In this document: positions 40,849-49,886 of the stretch, in pieces | Layout: each line of letters begins with the position of its first letter | Position numbering within the stretch: the stretch's first letter is position 1 | Assembly: GCF_014193425.1 (NCBI RefSeq) | Contig: NZ_JACHZG010000001.1 | Span: forward strand, 1,302,001 to 1,366,000 | Length of the DNA: 64,000 bases | Direction of reading: 5' to 3' | Source: Microlunatus antarcticus | Lineage (GTDB): Bacteria; Actinomycetota; Actinomycetes; Propionibacteriales; Propionibacteriaceae | Position numbers and translations under genes: made by a program | The notes under the pieces: generated by a model | What the model saw: the letters and a program-made list of their open reading frames with translations, nothing else | What the model was told of the DNA's origin: nothing | Database searches by the model: none

Positions 40849-42456
40849 CTACTCGCTGGTGAACTGGATCTGGTGCCAGCCGCGGGCGCCGTCGGGGAAG
40901 ACCTTGGTGCGGGCCTCGGGCTGGGTCTCGCCCGTCGCGTCGGTCGCCCGGACGGTGGCGCTGTGGAGCCCCGCGTCCCCGGTGAAGGGGAGCGACCACT
41001 GCCGCCACAGGTCGAGGCCGGCGTCGACGGCGAGGTCGGCCTCCTGCCACGGTCCGTCGTCGATCTTGACCTCGACCTTGGTGATGCCGCGGTGCTGCGC
41101 CCAGGCGACGCCCGCGATCACGGGCTTGTCCTTCGGGATCGTGCTGAGCGACTTCGGCAGGTCGATCCGGCTCTGCGTCAGGATCGGTCCGTCGGTGGCC
41201 CACTTGCGCTCGGTCCAGTAGGCCGTGCGCTTGGCGTACGTCGTGAACTCGATCCGCTCGAGCCACTTGGTGTTGGCGACGAAGCCGAAGAGTCCCGGCA
41301 CGATCATGCGGGCCGGGTAGCCGCGGGCGTCGGCCAGCGGCTGGCCGTCCAGGCCCACGGCGATCATGGCGTCGCGGCCGTCGCTGACCGCCTGGAGCGG
41401 CGTGGAGGCGGTGTAGCCGGAGTCGAGCGAGTACGAGTAGACCTGGTCGGCGCCGGCCTGCACCCCGACCTTCTCCAGGATCGCGCTGAAGGGCACGCCG
41501 AGCCACCGCCCGCTGCTCACGTACGAGCCGCCGACCTCGTTCGAGACGCACGTGAGGGTGATGTCGCGCTCGATCAGGGGCATCGCCAGCAGCTCGTCGT
41601 AGGTCAGGGTGAGCGGCGAGTCGACCATCCCGTCGATCGTCAGGCTCCAGCTCGAGGCGTCGATCTGCGGGGTGACGAGGCTGATGTCGACGCGGTAGAA
41701 GGAGTCGACCGGGGTGGTGAAGGGCGTCATGCCGGGGATCTGGGCGCCCGCGGGGAGCGGCGGGGCCGGTGAGGTCGGAGCCGGTAGGCCGGTACCCCGC
41801 CGGGCCAGGGCGCCGGCGCTGCGGACGCGGCCGACGACGACACCGCCACCGCCGGCGAGCGCGGCGACCAGGGCCGTGAGCCCGAGCGCGGCGAGGAAGC
41901 CGCGGCGACCGCCCGTCCCCGTCGTGGTGCCCGTCGTCGTGGTCGCCGTCGTGCTCGCGGTCGCGCTGGTGGGGGCGGACCTGGCCGACCGGGCGACGAG
42001 AAGGAGCAGCGCCGCCACGCCGGCCGCGCCGGCGACCAGCGACGGGACCGCGTCGAGCAGGTCCCCGCGGTAGACGGCGGTGCCGGCGCCGACGACGCCG
42101 AGGAGGGCGATCCCGACGAGCGCCACCCGGCGGTGCGACCAGGCGACCAGCCCGAGGACGGCGGCGAAGACCAGCAGCGCCACCCCCACGGCGCCGATGA
42201 GGACGGGCTTGTCGTAGTTGCCCAGCAGCCGCACCGCGAAGGTCTTGGCCGGCGTGGGCGCGGCGTCGATCAGGGCGGAGCCGACCGCGATGACCGGGGA
42301 CGCGGTCGGGTTCACGAACGAGGCGACCAGGTGGCCGACGCCGACCGCGACGCCCGCGGCCACGACACCCGACGCCGCCCGCAGCGCCTTGCCCGGCACG
42401 CCGGGACCGCCCGGCGCGTCGGGGCCGGTGCGCGCGAGGACGGAGGGGGCGGTCAT
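40849..42456 (-). CDS. Membrane-anchored molybdopterin-dependent sulfite oxidase-like oxidoreductase
   Basis: 535 residues. About five hydrophobic helices in the first ~220 residues are followed by an extracytoplasmic SUOX/YedY-type domain: MTPFTTPVDSFYRVDISLVT, the Mo-coordinating Cys in ITLTCVSNEVGG, GYPARMIVPGLFGF and NTKWLERIEF. A C-terminal Mo-co dimerisation domain (GVAWAQHRGITKVEVKIDDG) completes it. It probably reduces or oxidises a periplasmic-side substrate such as an oxidised sulfur group. No twin-arginine motif was noted at the N-terminus; the helices insert it. Placed next to the fasciclin-sigK-rskA group. Confidence 0.83.
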   Translation of the reverse strand: MTAPSVLARTGPDAPGGPGVPGKALRAASGVVAAGVAVGVGHLVASFVNPTASPVIAVGSALIDAAPTPAKTFAVRLLGNYDKPVLIGAVGVALLVFAAVLGLVAWSHRRVALVGIALLGVVGAGTAVYRGDLLDAVPSLVAGAAGVAALLLLVARSARSAPTSATASTTATTTTGTTTGTGGRRGFLAALGLTALVAALAGGGGVVVGRVRSAGALARRGTGLPAPTSPAPPLPAGAQIPGMTPFTTPVDSFYRVDISLVTPQIDASSWSLTIDGMVDSPLTLTYDELLAMPLIERDITLTCVSNEVGGSYVSSGRWLGVPFSAILEKVGVQAGADQVYSYSLDSGYTASTPLQAVSDGRDAMIAVGLDGQPLADARGYPARMIVPGLFGFVANTKWLERIEFTTYAKRTAYWTERKWATDGPILTQSRIDLPKSLSTIPKDKPVIAGVAWAQHRGITKVEVKIDDGPWQEADLAVDAGLDLWRQWSLPFTGDAGLHSATVRATDATGETQPEARTKVFPDGARGWHQIQFTSE

Positions 42457-42634
42457 GGACCCAGTTCGTCATGGGCCCGTCCGCAGATTGGACGCCGCCG
42501 CTCCCGCTCCGGGCGGGTCGGGCGACCTGCCCGGGCGAGGAAGCGCTCGCCCGCCCGCCGGGAGGTCGCTCCTGTCCCGCCCCGTGAACTAGGGTTCGAC
42601 GGAACTCAAGACGATCTCGGGAGCTGTGTCGATC

Positions 42635-43627
42635 ATGGTGGACGCCCACGACGGGCCGCAGGCTCTGCCGGCCGACCCGCCGCCCTTCGACGCGGCGCTC
42701 CTCGGTGCCCCGGACGAGGACGGCGACGCGCTCTTCGCGAGCCCGCGCCCGCCCGCCCCGGACCTCTCGACGGCCGGGCTGCCGGAGGCCGAGCTCGGCC
42801 CGACCGGTCGGCCGTGGCCCACGCTGGGCGACCCGCCGCCGCTGACCGACCCGCGACCGCCCGCGATGGTGATCGCCGTGTGCAACCAGAAGGGCGGGGT
42901 CGGCAAGACGACGACCACCATCACCCTGGGCGCGGCCCTCGCCGAGCTGGGCCGACGCGTGCTGCTCGTCGACTTCGACCCGCAGGGCTCGCTCTCGGTC
43001 GGGCTGGGCGTCAACCCGCACACGCTCGAGCACAGCATCTACAACCTGCTGCTGACGAAGGACGTCGCGATCACCGACGTCATCGACCGGACCGGCACCG
43101 AGGGCGTCGACCTGCTGCCCAGCAACATCGACCTCGCTGCCGCCGAGCTCCAGCTGGTCAGCGAGGTCGCGCGCGAGCAGACGCTGTCGCGGGTGCTCCG
43201 GCAGGTCAAGGGCGACTACGACGTGATCCTCGTCGACTGCGCGCCCTCGTTGGGCCTGCTCACCATCAACGCGCTCACCGCGGCCGACTGGGTGCTGATG
43301 CCCCTGGAGTGCGAGTTCTTCGCGCTGCGGGGGATCGCGCTGCTCGCCGACACCGTCAGCAAGGTGCAGGACCGGCTCAACCCCGACCTGAAGGTGCTTG
43401 GCATCCTCGGCACGATGTACGACCCGCGCACGCTGCACAGCCGCGAGGTCCTCGACCGGGTCGTGCAGGCCTTCGGCGACCAGGTGTTCCACACCGTCAT
43501 CCGGCGGACGGTCAAGTTCCCCGAGACCACCGTCGCGGGGGAGCCGATCACCAGCTACGCCAGCTCGTCGCCGGGTGCGGCGTCGTACCGGATGCTCGCC
43601 CGCGAGGTGCTCGACCGGTGCCGGTGA
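42635..43627 (+). CDS. ParA/Soj-family ATPase (Rv1708-like)
   Basis: 330 residues. A Pro/Asp-rich N-terminal ~75 residues precede the deviant Walker A IAVCNQKGGVGKTTTTITLG, LLVDFDPQGSLSVGLG and VILVDCAPSLGLLTINALTA. It is the ParA-like protein encoded with ScpAB in actinobacteria, probably linked to chromosome organisation, rather than the origin-proximal ParA. I prefer ATG 42635, 10 bases after GGGAGC; GTG 42626 is in frame but lies almost on that site. TAGGGT (42590-42595) is a possible -10 box. The stop overlaps scpA (GTGA). Confidence 0.88.
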   Translation: MVDAHDGPQALPADPPPFDAALLGAPDEDGDALFASPRPPAPDLSTAGLPEAELGPTGRPWPTLGDPPPLTDPRPPAMVIAVCNQKGGVGKTTTTITLGAALAELGRRVLLVDFDPQGSLSVGLGVNPHTLEHSIYNLLLTKDVAITDVIDRTGTEGVDLLPSNIDLAAAELQLVSEVAREQTLSRVLRQVKGDYDVILVDCAPSLGLLTINALTAADWVLMPLECEFFALRGIALLADTVSKVQDRLNPDLKVLGILGTMYDPRTLHSREVLDRVVQAFGDQVFHTVIRRTVKFPETTVAGEPITSYASSSPGAASYRMLAREVLDRCR

Positions 43628-44472
43628 CGTCGGACGGGCCGCCGCGTCCCTCCGAGCGCGGGTCCTTCGACGTCCACCTGACGAACTTCGACGGCCCCTT
43701 CGACCTGCTGCTGCAGCTGATCGGTCGCCGCCAGCTCGACATCACCGAGGTCGCCCTGTCGCAGGTGACCGACGACTTCATCGCCCACCTCAAGGCCGCC
43801 GGCAGCTCGTGGGACCTCGACCAGACGACCGAGTTCGTCGTCGTCGCGGCCACGCTGCTCGACCTCAAGGCCGCCCGGCTCATCCCCTCGGGCGAGGTCG
43901 AGGACCCCGAGGACCTGGCGCTGCTCGAGGCCCGTGACCTGCTCTTCGCGCGGCTGCTCGCGTACCGGGCCTTCAAGCAGGTGGCGGGCTGGCTGGAGCG
44001 GACCCTGGCCGAGCAGTCGTTGCGGTCCCCGCGGGCGGCGGGGCTGGAGCCGCAGTTCGCCCGGCTGCTGCCCGAGGTCGTGCTGACGATCACGCCCGAG
44101 GCCTTCGCGGCGCTCGCCGCCCGCGCCATGGCGCCCCGGGTCGCGGAGGTGCTGTCGCTGGCCCACCTGCACGCGCCGGCGGTCAGCGTGACCGAGCAGG
44201 CCGGGGTGCTCGTGGACCGGCTGCGGCGTACGCGGGTGGCGACGTTCCGGGCGCTGACCGGCGACGCCGACCGGCTGACCACCGTCGCCCGGTTCCTCGC
44301 GCTGCTGGAGCTGTTCCGCGAGGGTGCCGTGGCCTTCGAGCAGGTCACCGCCCTGGGCGAGCTGACCGTACGCTGGACGGGAGCCGACTCCGGCGACCTC
44401 GCCATCTCCGACGAGTTCGACGAGACCACCGACGACGCCGACGACACCCCCGACGAGGACCGCCCCGCATGA
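43624..44472 (+). CDS. scpA: Segregation and condensation protein A
   Basis: Kleisin subunit of the SMC-ScpAB condensin complex. 282 residues: FDVHLTNFDGPFDLLLQLIG at the N-terminus, RQLDITEVALSQVTDDFIAH, FVVVAATLLDLKAARLIP, and a C-terminal winged helix near RFLALLELFREGAVAFEQV. The family's usual closing sequence is followed by an acidic tail. Overlaps parA and scpB by 4 bp each, so the whole set is co-translated. Confidence 0.93.
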   Translation: MTSDGPPRPSERGSFDVHLTNFDGPFDLLLQLIGRRQLDITEVALSQVTDDFIAHLKAAGSSWDLDQTTEFVVVAATLLDLKAARLIPSGEVEDPEDLALLEARDLLFARLLAYRAFKQVAGWLERTLAEQSLRSPRAAGLEPQFARLLPEVVLTITPEAFAALAARAMAPRVAEVLSLAHLHAPAVSVTEQAGVLVDRLRRTRVATFRALTGDADRLTTVARFLALLELFREGAVAFEQVTALGELTVRWTGADSGDLAISDEFDETTDDADDTPDEDRPA

Positions 44473-45215
44473 CCGAGCCCGATCTGCCGATCGCCGCGGT
44501 GCCGACGGCCGCCGAGATCTCGGGCGCTCTCGAGGCCCTGCTGCTGATGGCCGACGAGCCGATGACCGAGCTCGTGCTGGCCGAGGCGGTGGGGGCGCCG
44601 GAGACGGTGACGCGCGAGGCGCTCGAGGCACTGGCCACGTTCTACGACGAGACCGGCCGCGGCTTCGAGCTGCGCCGGGTGGGCGGCGGCTGGCGCTACT
44701 GGACCCGGGTCGAGCACGCCGGGGTCATCGCCGCGCACGTCGTCGCGGGGCAGAACGCCAAGCTCTCGCAGGCCGCGCTGGAGACCCTCGCGGTGATCGC
44801 CTACCAGCAGCCGGTCTCCCGGGGTCGGGTCGCGGCGATCCGTGGGGTCAACGTGGACGGCGTCATCCGGACCCTGCTCGCGCGCGACCTGGTCGAGGAG
44901 GCGGGCCACGACGTCGACACCGGCGCCGCCGTCTTCGCCACGACGCAGCTGTTCCTGCAGAAGATGGGGCTGGTCGGTCTGGACGACCTGCCGCCCCTCG
45001 CGCCGCACCTACCCGACGTCGAGGACCTCGAGGCCGAGCTGTCGGCGCTCGCGGCCCCGGTCGTCGAGCTCGTGCCGGAGCCCGTTCCCACCGCGGACCC
45101 CTGGACCGACCACCAGAACGACCCCGAGACCGACCACCAGAACGACAGCGTGCCCGCCGGGCAGGACGCATCAGCAGCAGTGCCCGCCGGGCAGGACGAG
45201 GAGGTGAGGGCATGA
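44469..45215 (+). CDS. scpB: Segregation and condensation protein B
   Basis: 248 residues. Two winged-helix domains: ISGALEALLLMADEPMTELV at the N-terminus and SQAALETLAVIAYQQPVSRG, then IRGVNVDGVIRTLLARDLVE. It binds the ScpA linker in the condensin complex. The last ~55 residues are hydrophilic and contain two short tandem repeats at DNA level (45104-45146, period 24; 45150-45197, period 30), absent from the conserved core. Overlaps scpA and rluB by 4 bp. Confidence 0.93.
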   Translation: MTEPDLPIAAVPTAAEISGALEALLLMADEPMTELVLAEAVGAPETVTREALEALATFYDETGRGFELRRVGGGWRYWTRVEHAGVIAAHVVAGQNAKLSQAALETLAVIAYQQPVSRGRVAAIRGVNVDGVIRTLLARDLVEEAGHDVDTGAAVFATTQLFLQKMGLVGLDDLPPLAPHLPDVEDLEAELSALAAPVVELVPEPVPTADPWTDHQNDPETDHQNDSVPAGQDASAAVPAGQDEEVRA

Positions 45216-46003
45216 GCCCTCGCAAGCAGGGCGGCTCCGCCGCCGAGGAGCCCGAGGGCCAGCGGCTGCAGAAGGTGCTGGCCCAGGCGGGCCTCGCCTC
45301 GCGCCGGGCCTCCGAGATCATGATCGACCAGGGCCGCGTCGAGGTGAACGGCCGCGTCGTCTCCGAGCAAGGTCGCCGCGTCGACCCCGAGCGCGACGTG
45401 ATCCGCGTCGACGGCTCGCGCATCCCGCCGCCCCGGCGGCACCGCTACATCGTGCTGAACAAGCCGCGGGGCGTCGTCTCCACGCTGCACGACCCGGAGG
45501 GCCGCCCGACGATCGCGGACGCCGTCGTCGAGTCCGGGGCGAGCCACGCGCTGCTCAAGGAGCGGCTGTTCCACGTCGGTCGCCTGGACACCGAGACCGA
45601 GGGCCTGATCATCCTCACCAACGACGGCGACTTCGGGCACAAGCTCTCGCACCCGAGCTTCGAGATCGACAAGACCTACCTGGCCGAGGTCGAGGGCATC
45701 GTCAACTCCGTGACGATGCAGCGGCTGCGTGACGGCATCACCCTCGACGACGGCCCCGTCCGCCCGCGCGGGCTCAAGGTCGTCTCGACGGTCGGCGGCA
45801 AGTCGCTCGTGCGGCTCACGCTCCACGAGGGCCGCAACCACATCGTGCGCCGTACGATGGAGCACGTCGGGCACCCGGTCCGGCAGCTGTCCCGGATCGG
45901 CATCGGACCGGTGCGGCTCGGCACCCTCAAGGTGGGCCAGATCCGCGACCTCACCTCCGAGGAGCTGGGCGCGCTGCTGGACCTCGTCGACGACGGGTCC
46001 TAG
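45212..46003 (+). CDS. rluB: 23S rRNA pseudouridine synthase, RluB family (Rv1711-like)
   Basis: 263 residues. S4 domain ([20 protein letters not shown]) then the pseudouridine synthase core with [13 protein letters not shown] and the catalytic Asp in [20 protein letters not shown], closing with [17 protein letters not shown]. The family modifies U2605-region bases of 23S rRNA. It is the last gene of parA-scpAB-rluB. In mycobacteria cmk and der follow; here pafA follows after 17 bases. Confidence 0.92.
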   Translation: MSPRKQGGSAAEEPEGQRLQKVLAQAGLASRRASEIMIDQGRVEVNGRVVSEQGRRVDPERDVIRVDGSRIPPPRRHRYIVLNKPRGVVSTLHDPEGRPTIADAVVESGASHALLKERLFHVGRLDTETEGLIILTNDGDFGHKLSHPSFEIDKTYLAEVEGIVNSVTMQRLRDGITLDDGPVRPRGLKVVSTVGGKSLVRLTLHEGRNHIVRRTMEHVGHPVRQLSRIGIGPVRLGTLKVGQIRDLTSEELGALLDLVDDGS

Positions 46004-46020
46004 GGAGGGCTGCCCGGTCC

Positions 46021-47394
46021 ATGGATCGCCGCATCTACGGGTTGGAGACCGAGTACGGGGTCGCCTGCACGTCCGGGGGGACGCGCCGGCTGACGCCGGA
46101 CGAGGTCGCGCGCTACCTGTTCCGCCGGGTCGTGACCTGGGGCCGCAGCAGCAACGTGTTCCTGCGCAACGGCTCGCGGATCTACCTCGACGTCGGCTCC
46201 CACCCGGAGTACGCGACGGCCGAGTGCGACGACCTGGTCCAGCTGATCAACCACGACCGGGCCGGCGAGCGGATCCTCGAGGACCTGATCGTCGACGCCG
46301 AGCAGCGGCTCGCCAGCGAGAACATCGCCGGTGACATCTACCTGTTCAAGAACAACACCGACAGCCACGGCAACAGCTACGGCTGCCACGAGAACTACCT
46401 GATCAGCCGCATCGGCGACTTCTCCAAGATCACCGACGTCCTCGTGCCGTTCCTGGTGTCGCGCCAGCTCATCTGCGGCGCCGGGAAGGTGCTGACGACG
46501 GCGCGCGGGGCCGAGTTCAGCATCAGCCAGCGCGCCGAGCACATCTGGGAGAGCGTCTCCTCGGCGACGACCCGCAGCCGCCCGATCATCAACACCCGCG
46601 ACGAGCCGCACGCCGACCCCGAGCGCTACCGGCGCCTGCACGTCATCGTCGGCGACTCGAACATGAGTGAGACGACGACGCTGCTCAAGGTCGGTTCCGC
46701 CGAGCTCGTGCTGCGCCTGATCGAGGCCGGCGTGCCCATGCGCGACCTCACCCTCGACAACCCGATCCGCGCGATCCGCGACATGAGCCGCGACCGTACG
46801 GGCCAGGTGAAGGTCAGCCTGAGCAACGGCCGCCGCATCTCCGCGCTCGAGCTGCAGACCGAGTACTACGAGAAGGTCGCCGAGTTCGTCGCCCGCGAGA
46901 GCCTGCGGACCCCGACGGTCGACCGCGTCCTCGACCTGTGGGAGCGCGCCCTGCGCGCGGTCGGCGAGGACAAGCTGGAGCTGATCGACACCGAGATCGA
47001 CTGGGCGATCAAGCTCAAGCTGATCGACCGCTACTCGGCGAAGCACGACCTGAGCCTCGCCGACCCGCGCATCGCCCAGATCGACCTCGCCTACCACGAC
47101 ATCCGGCGGGGTCGGGGTCTGTTCTCCATCCTCGAGGCCCGCGGTGCCGCGGCCCGCGTCACGACCGAGCCGGCCGTGTTCCGGGCGAAGTCCATCCCGC
47201 CGCAGACCACGCGGGCCAAGCTGCGCGGCGACTTCATTCGCGCCGCCCAGGACTGCCGCAGCGACTACACGGTCGACTGGGTGCACCTCAAGCTCAACGA
47301 CCAGGCCCAGCGCACGGTCCTGTGCAAGGACCCCTTCGTCGCGACCGACGAGCGGGTGGATCGGTTGATCGCGAGCATGCGCCGCTCGTACTAG
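46021..47394 (+). CDS. pafA: Pup-protein ligase PafA
   Basis: Attaches the ubiquitin-like protein Pup to lysines of proteins for proteasomal degradation, using ATP. 457 residues with a glutamine-synthetase-like fold. GLETEYG holds Glu9, the metal ligand; [15 protein letters not shown] holds Asp57, the catalytic base, and both are at the positions known for M. tuberculosis PafA. Further landmarks are [19 protein letters not shown] and [19 protein letters not shown] start behind GGAGGG. The usual neighbours pup, dop, mpa and prcBA are not in this window. Confidence 0.95.
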   Translation: MDRRIYGLETEYGVACTSGGTRRLTPDEVARYLFRRVVTWGRSSNVFLRNGSRIYLDVGSHPEYATAECDDLVQLINHDRAGERILEDLIVDAEQRLASENIAGDIYLFKNNTDSHGNSYGCHENYLISRIGDFSKITDVLVPFLVSRQLICGAGKVLTTARGAEFSISQRAEHIWESVSSATTRSRPIINTRDEPHADPERYRRLHVIVGDSNMSETTTLLKVGSAELVLRLIEAGVPMRDLTLDNPIRAIRDMSRDRTGQVKVSLSNGRRISALELQTEYYEKVAEFVARESLRTPTVDRVLDLWERALRAVGEDKLELIDTEIDWAIKLKLIDRYSAKHDLSLADPRIAQIDLAYHDIRRGRGLFSILEARGAAARVTTEPAVFRAKSIPPQTTRAKLRGDFIRAAQDCRSDYTVDWVHLKLNDQAQRTVLCKDPFVATDERVDRLIASMRRSY

Positions 47395-47766
47395 CCGCTT
47401 CTGCTCCCTAGCAGGTTCTGCCCCCGTGGTTCTGGCCAGGGCTGCCCTGTAATGACGTCTTCAGACCAATGACGGCGCATGCGGCCGCCGGCGCCACGCC
47501 TGTACGCGGTTTCCACGTAGCGGTCTGAAGACGCGCGATCGGCAGCCGCCCTGCGGTGACGTCTTCAGACCGACGACGGCAGTCTGGCCGCCGGCGCCAC
47601 CCCTGTACGCGGTTTTCCCGCAGTGGTCTGAAGACGCGCGGTCGGCGCGGGCGAGTGCGCGCGAACCGCGACGACTCGCTCTCGTGGCTCACGATCTGCG
47701 CGCACTCGACGTCGCCCGCCTCGGCGCGCGGTCTCTGATGAACCCGGTTGCACAGATTCACCCCTG
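47395..47766. other. Gene-free stretch after pafA with tandem structured repeats
   Basis: 372 bases without a supported gene between pafA and the FKBP gene. Most of it is the two-copy repeat at 47441-47645. The remainder (47646-47766) shows no clear gene or terminator. Confidence 0.7.
47441..47645. repeat. Tandem duplication of a ~103-bp element with inverted-repeat ends
   Basis: Two copies (about 47441-47543 and 47544-47645). In each, CGTCTTCAGACC (47456-47467; 47560-47571) pairs with GGTCTGAAGACG (47522-47533; 47625-47636), 12 bp perfect. The central part is also alike (GCCGCCGGCGCCA, CCTGTACGCGGTTT). The right arm of copy 1 can also pair with the left arm of copy 2, so alternative folds are possible. 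No coding potential with a ribosome site was seen. Confidence 0.85.
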
Positions 47767-47772
47767 TAATCT
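47767..47772 (+). promoter_or_regulatory. -10 box for leaderless FKBP transcript
   Basis: TAATCT, 6 nt, then GTG 47779. Confidence 0.55.
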
Positions 47773-47778
47773 CGCCCG

Positions 47779-48822
47779 GTGCGAAATCGACGTGTCCCCC
47801 TGACCCGCGCCCTCGTCGGCGTCGGGCTCAGCGCCGTCCTGCTGGGTCTCGGCGCGTGCGGGTCGGGCGACGACCCCGCCGCCTCGGCGAGCCCGTCGCC
47901 GTCCGCCGCGGCCTCCGACACCGCGAGCGCGAGCCCGTCCGCCTCGGCGTCGGCGAGCCCCAGCGCGGCCCCGGTCACCGCGTCGAAGAACTTCGACGCG
48001 GTCAAGGTCGAGGGCGCGTACGGCAAGTCCCCGACGGTGACGATCAAGTCGCCGTGGGCGATCGACCAGACCCGCGCCGAGGTGCTGCAGCCCAACACCA
48101 AGGGTGCGGTCGTGCAGCCGGGGTCGACCGTCGAGGTCAACTACTACGGCGTGAACGGGCGTACGGGCAAGAAGTTCGACGACTCCTTCAGCCGCGGGCA
48201 GTCCATCGCGTTCCCGCTCGACCAGGTCGTCCCCGGCTTCAGCAAGGGCCTGCAGGGTCAGCACCAGGGCAGCCGCGTCGTCATCGCGATGCCCGGCTCC
48301 GACGGCTACGACTCGAGCGGAGGGAGCCCGCAGGCCGGGATCAACGTCGGGGACACGCTCGTCTTCGTCGTGGACATCGTGGCCGTCCCGCTGACCGGTC
48401 CCGTCGGCACCGCGGTGACCCCGAAGGCCGGCCTGCCGACCGTGGCCGAGACCGACGGCAAGCCGGTCGTCACGGTCCCGAAGACCGACCCGCCGACCTC
48501 CGTCGTCGTCCAGCCGCTGATCGAGGGCAAGGGCAAGGCCGTCGGGGCGGCCGACTCGGTCACCATCAACTACCAGTGGGTCGACTGGAGCACCGGCGAG
48601 GTCCTGGAGCAGACGTACGGCGCGAAGCCCGCGACCGCCGCCCTGGCCTCCCTCGTCCCCGGCCTGCAGAAGGGCCTGGTCGGCCAGAAGGTCGGCAGCC
48701 GCGTCCTCGTCGTCGTCCCGCCGGCCGAGGGCTACCCGCAGGGCAATGCGACCCCGAAGGTCAACCCGGGCGACACGCTCGTCTTCGTGGTCGACGTGCT
48801 CTTCACCTCCAGCGCGAGCTAG
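47779..48822 (+). CDS. FKBP-type peptidyl-prolyl isomerase lipoprotein with two FKBP domains
   Basis: 347 residues. Lipoprotein signal ending LLGLGAC (Cys ~27), an Ala/Ser/Pro linker, then two FKBP-like domains. The first (~110-205) has VNYYGVNGRTGKKFDDSFSR, VVPGFSKGLQGQ and GDTLVFVVDIV. The second (~240-345) has INYQWVDWSTGEVLEQTYG, LVPGLQKGLVGQKVGSRVLV and GDTLVFVVDVLF. It should act as a folding helper on the outer face of the membrane. FKBP genes near pafA are a common actinobacterial arrangement. GTG start, apparently leaderless. Its stop overlaps the convergent WYL gene by 4 bp. Confidence 0.88.
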   Translation: MRNRRVPLTRALVGVGLSAVLLGLGACGSGDDPAASASPSPSAAASDTASASPSASASASPSAAPVTASKNFDAVKVEGAYGKSPTVTIKSPWAIDQTRAEVLQPNTKGAVVQPGSTVEVNYYGVNGRTGKKFDDSFSRGQSIAFPLDQVVPGFSKGLQGQHQGSRVVIAMPGSDGYDSSGGSPQAGINVGDTLVFVVDIVAVPLTGPVGTAVTPKAGLPTVAETDGKPVVTVPKTDPPTSVVVQPLIEGKGKAVGAADSVTINYQWVDWSTGEVLEQTYGAKPATAALASLVPGLQKGLVGQKVGSRVLVVVPPAEGYPQGNATPKVNPGDTLVFVVDVLFTSSAS

Positions 48823-49793
48823 ACCGGCTGCCCCGCCGCGGGATCGCGGTGGCGGGCGGCGAGGTCGGACGCCAGCGCGTGGACCCGACGGCGGGCCTCC
48901 GGGGGGCCGAGCACCTCGACGTGGTCGCCGAGCTGGAGCAGCTGGCGGACGGCCTCGACCTCCTCGTACCGGACCGTCGCGTGGCACCACGTGTCGTCCT
49001 GGGGCCGCACCTCGCTCAGCCGGGAGCCTAGGACGCGGCGGGCGAGGTCCAGCCGGCTGCGTCGGAGCCGGACCTCGACGGCCACGTCCCGGACCCGCTC
49101 GACCCCGGCCGCGAGACCGGCCCAGACCCGCGCCAACGTCTGCCCCGGCCGGAGCTGCGCCGGGTCGGGCAGCACCGCGTACGAGGCGAGGCGCTCGACC
49201 GCGAACATCCGCGGATCGCCCTCGACGTCCGCGACGAGGTACCAGCGGCCCGCCTTGACCGCCAGCCCGTACGGGTCGACCACGACCGTGGTCGGGTCGC
49301 TCGTGCCGCTGCGTCGGTAGACGAGCCCGAGCCGCCGGCCGGTCCGGAGGTCCGTCGCCAGGTCGGCCACCACGACGTCAGCGGTGCTCGGCGAGGACAG
49401 CCAGGCGGTGCTGTCCGCGACCACCAACCCGCTCAGCGGGGCCGTACCTCCCGGTCCCGACCCTCGGCGGGCGGCGAGCTTGCGATCTGCCTGCTCGGCC
49501 GCCGCGGCCAGCCCGAGCTGCTCCAGGCCGGCGTGGTCGAGGCCGGTGAGCAGCAGCGCGTCGATCTCGGTGGGGTCGAGGTGGGAGGCGTTCAGGCGGG
49601 CACCCGGGAGCAGGACGATCCCGCCGTGGCGGCCACGTTCCGCGTAGACGGGCACGCCGGCCTCGGACAGCGCCTCCACGTCGCGCAGGACGGTCCGGCG
49701 CGACACCTCGAGGCGTTCGGCGAGCTCGCCGGTGGTCATCCGCTGGTGCGTCTGCAGGAGCAGCAGCAGGGTCAGGAGGCGGGAGGCCTTCAC
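48819..49793 (-). CDS. HTH-WYL transcriptional regulator (YafY-like)
   Basis: 324 residues. N-terminal winged helix TTGELAERLEVSRRTVLRDVEALSEAG (quoted in part: SRRTVLRDVEALSEAG) and a central WYL domain with VDPYGLAVKAGRWYLVADVEGD, then a WCX-like C-terminal part. The WYL domain binds nucleic acid or a small ligand. It is divergent from a VOC gene with a palindrome between them, so local regulation is likely. GTG start with CAGGAT 6 nt upstream, possibly leaderless. It is the third WYL protein within 5.3 kb, with PafB and PafC. Confidence 0.85.
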   Translation of the reverse strand: MKASRLLTLLLLLQTHQRMTTGELAERLEVSRRTVLRDVEALSEAGVPVYAERGRHGGIVLLPGARLNASHLDPTEIDALLLTGLDHAGLEQLGLAAAAEQADRKLAARRGSGPGGTAPLSGLVVADSTAWLSSPSTADVVVADLATDLRTGRRLGLVYRRSGTSDPTTVVVDPYGLAVKAGRWYLVADVEGDPRMFAVERLASYAVLPDPAQLRPGQTLARVWAGLAAGVERVRDVAVEVRLRRSRLDLARRVLGSRLSEVRPQDDTWCHATVRYEEVEAVRQLLQLGDHVEVLGPPEARRRVHALASDLAARHRDPAAGQPV

Positions 49794-49801
49794 GGTCCCA
49801 T

Positions 49802-49830
49802 CCTGTCGGAAAAAGGTGACAGGTCCTGTC
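49802..49830. promoter_or_regulatory. Candidate operator between WYL regulator and VOC gene
   Basis: Perfect palindrome GACAGG-T-CCTGTC (49818-49830) with a further inverted half-site CCTGTC at 49802-49807, spaced one turn away. It lies 9 bases before the regulator's start and 57 bases before the VOC start. Confidence 0.65.
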
Positions 49831-49886
49831 GCGATGGGTCGGTGGGGTGAGGGGCACGGCAGTCAGCCAACCCACGAGGAGCCCCG

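Noticed and set aside
47408-47761. Minus-strand open frame over the tandem repeat after pafA
   Set aside because: It contains the repeat twice as near-identical peptide, has no ribosome site, and the inverted-repeat symmetry explains the sequence better.
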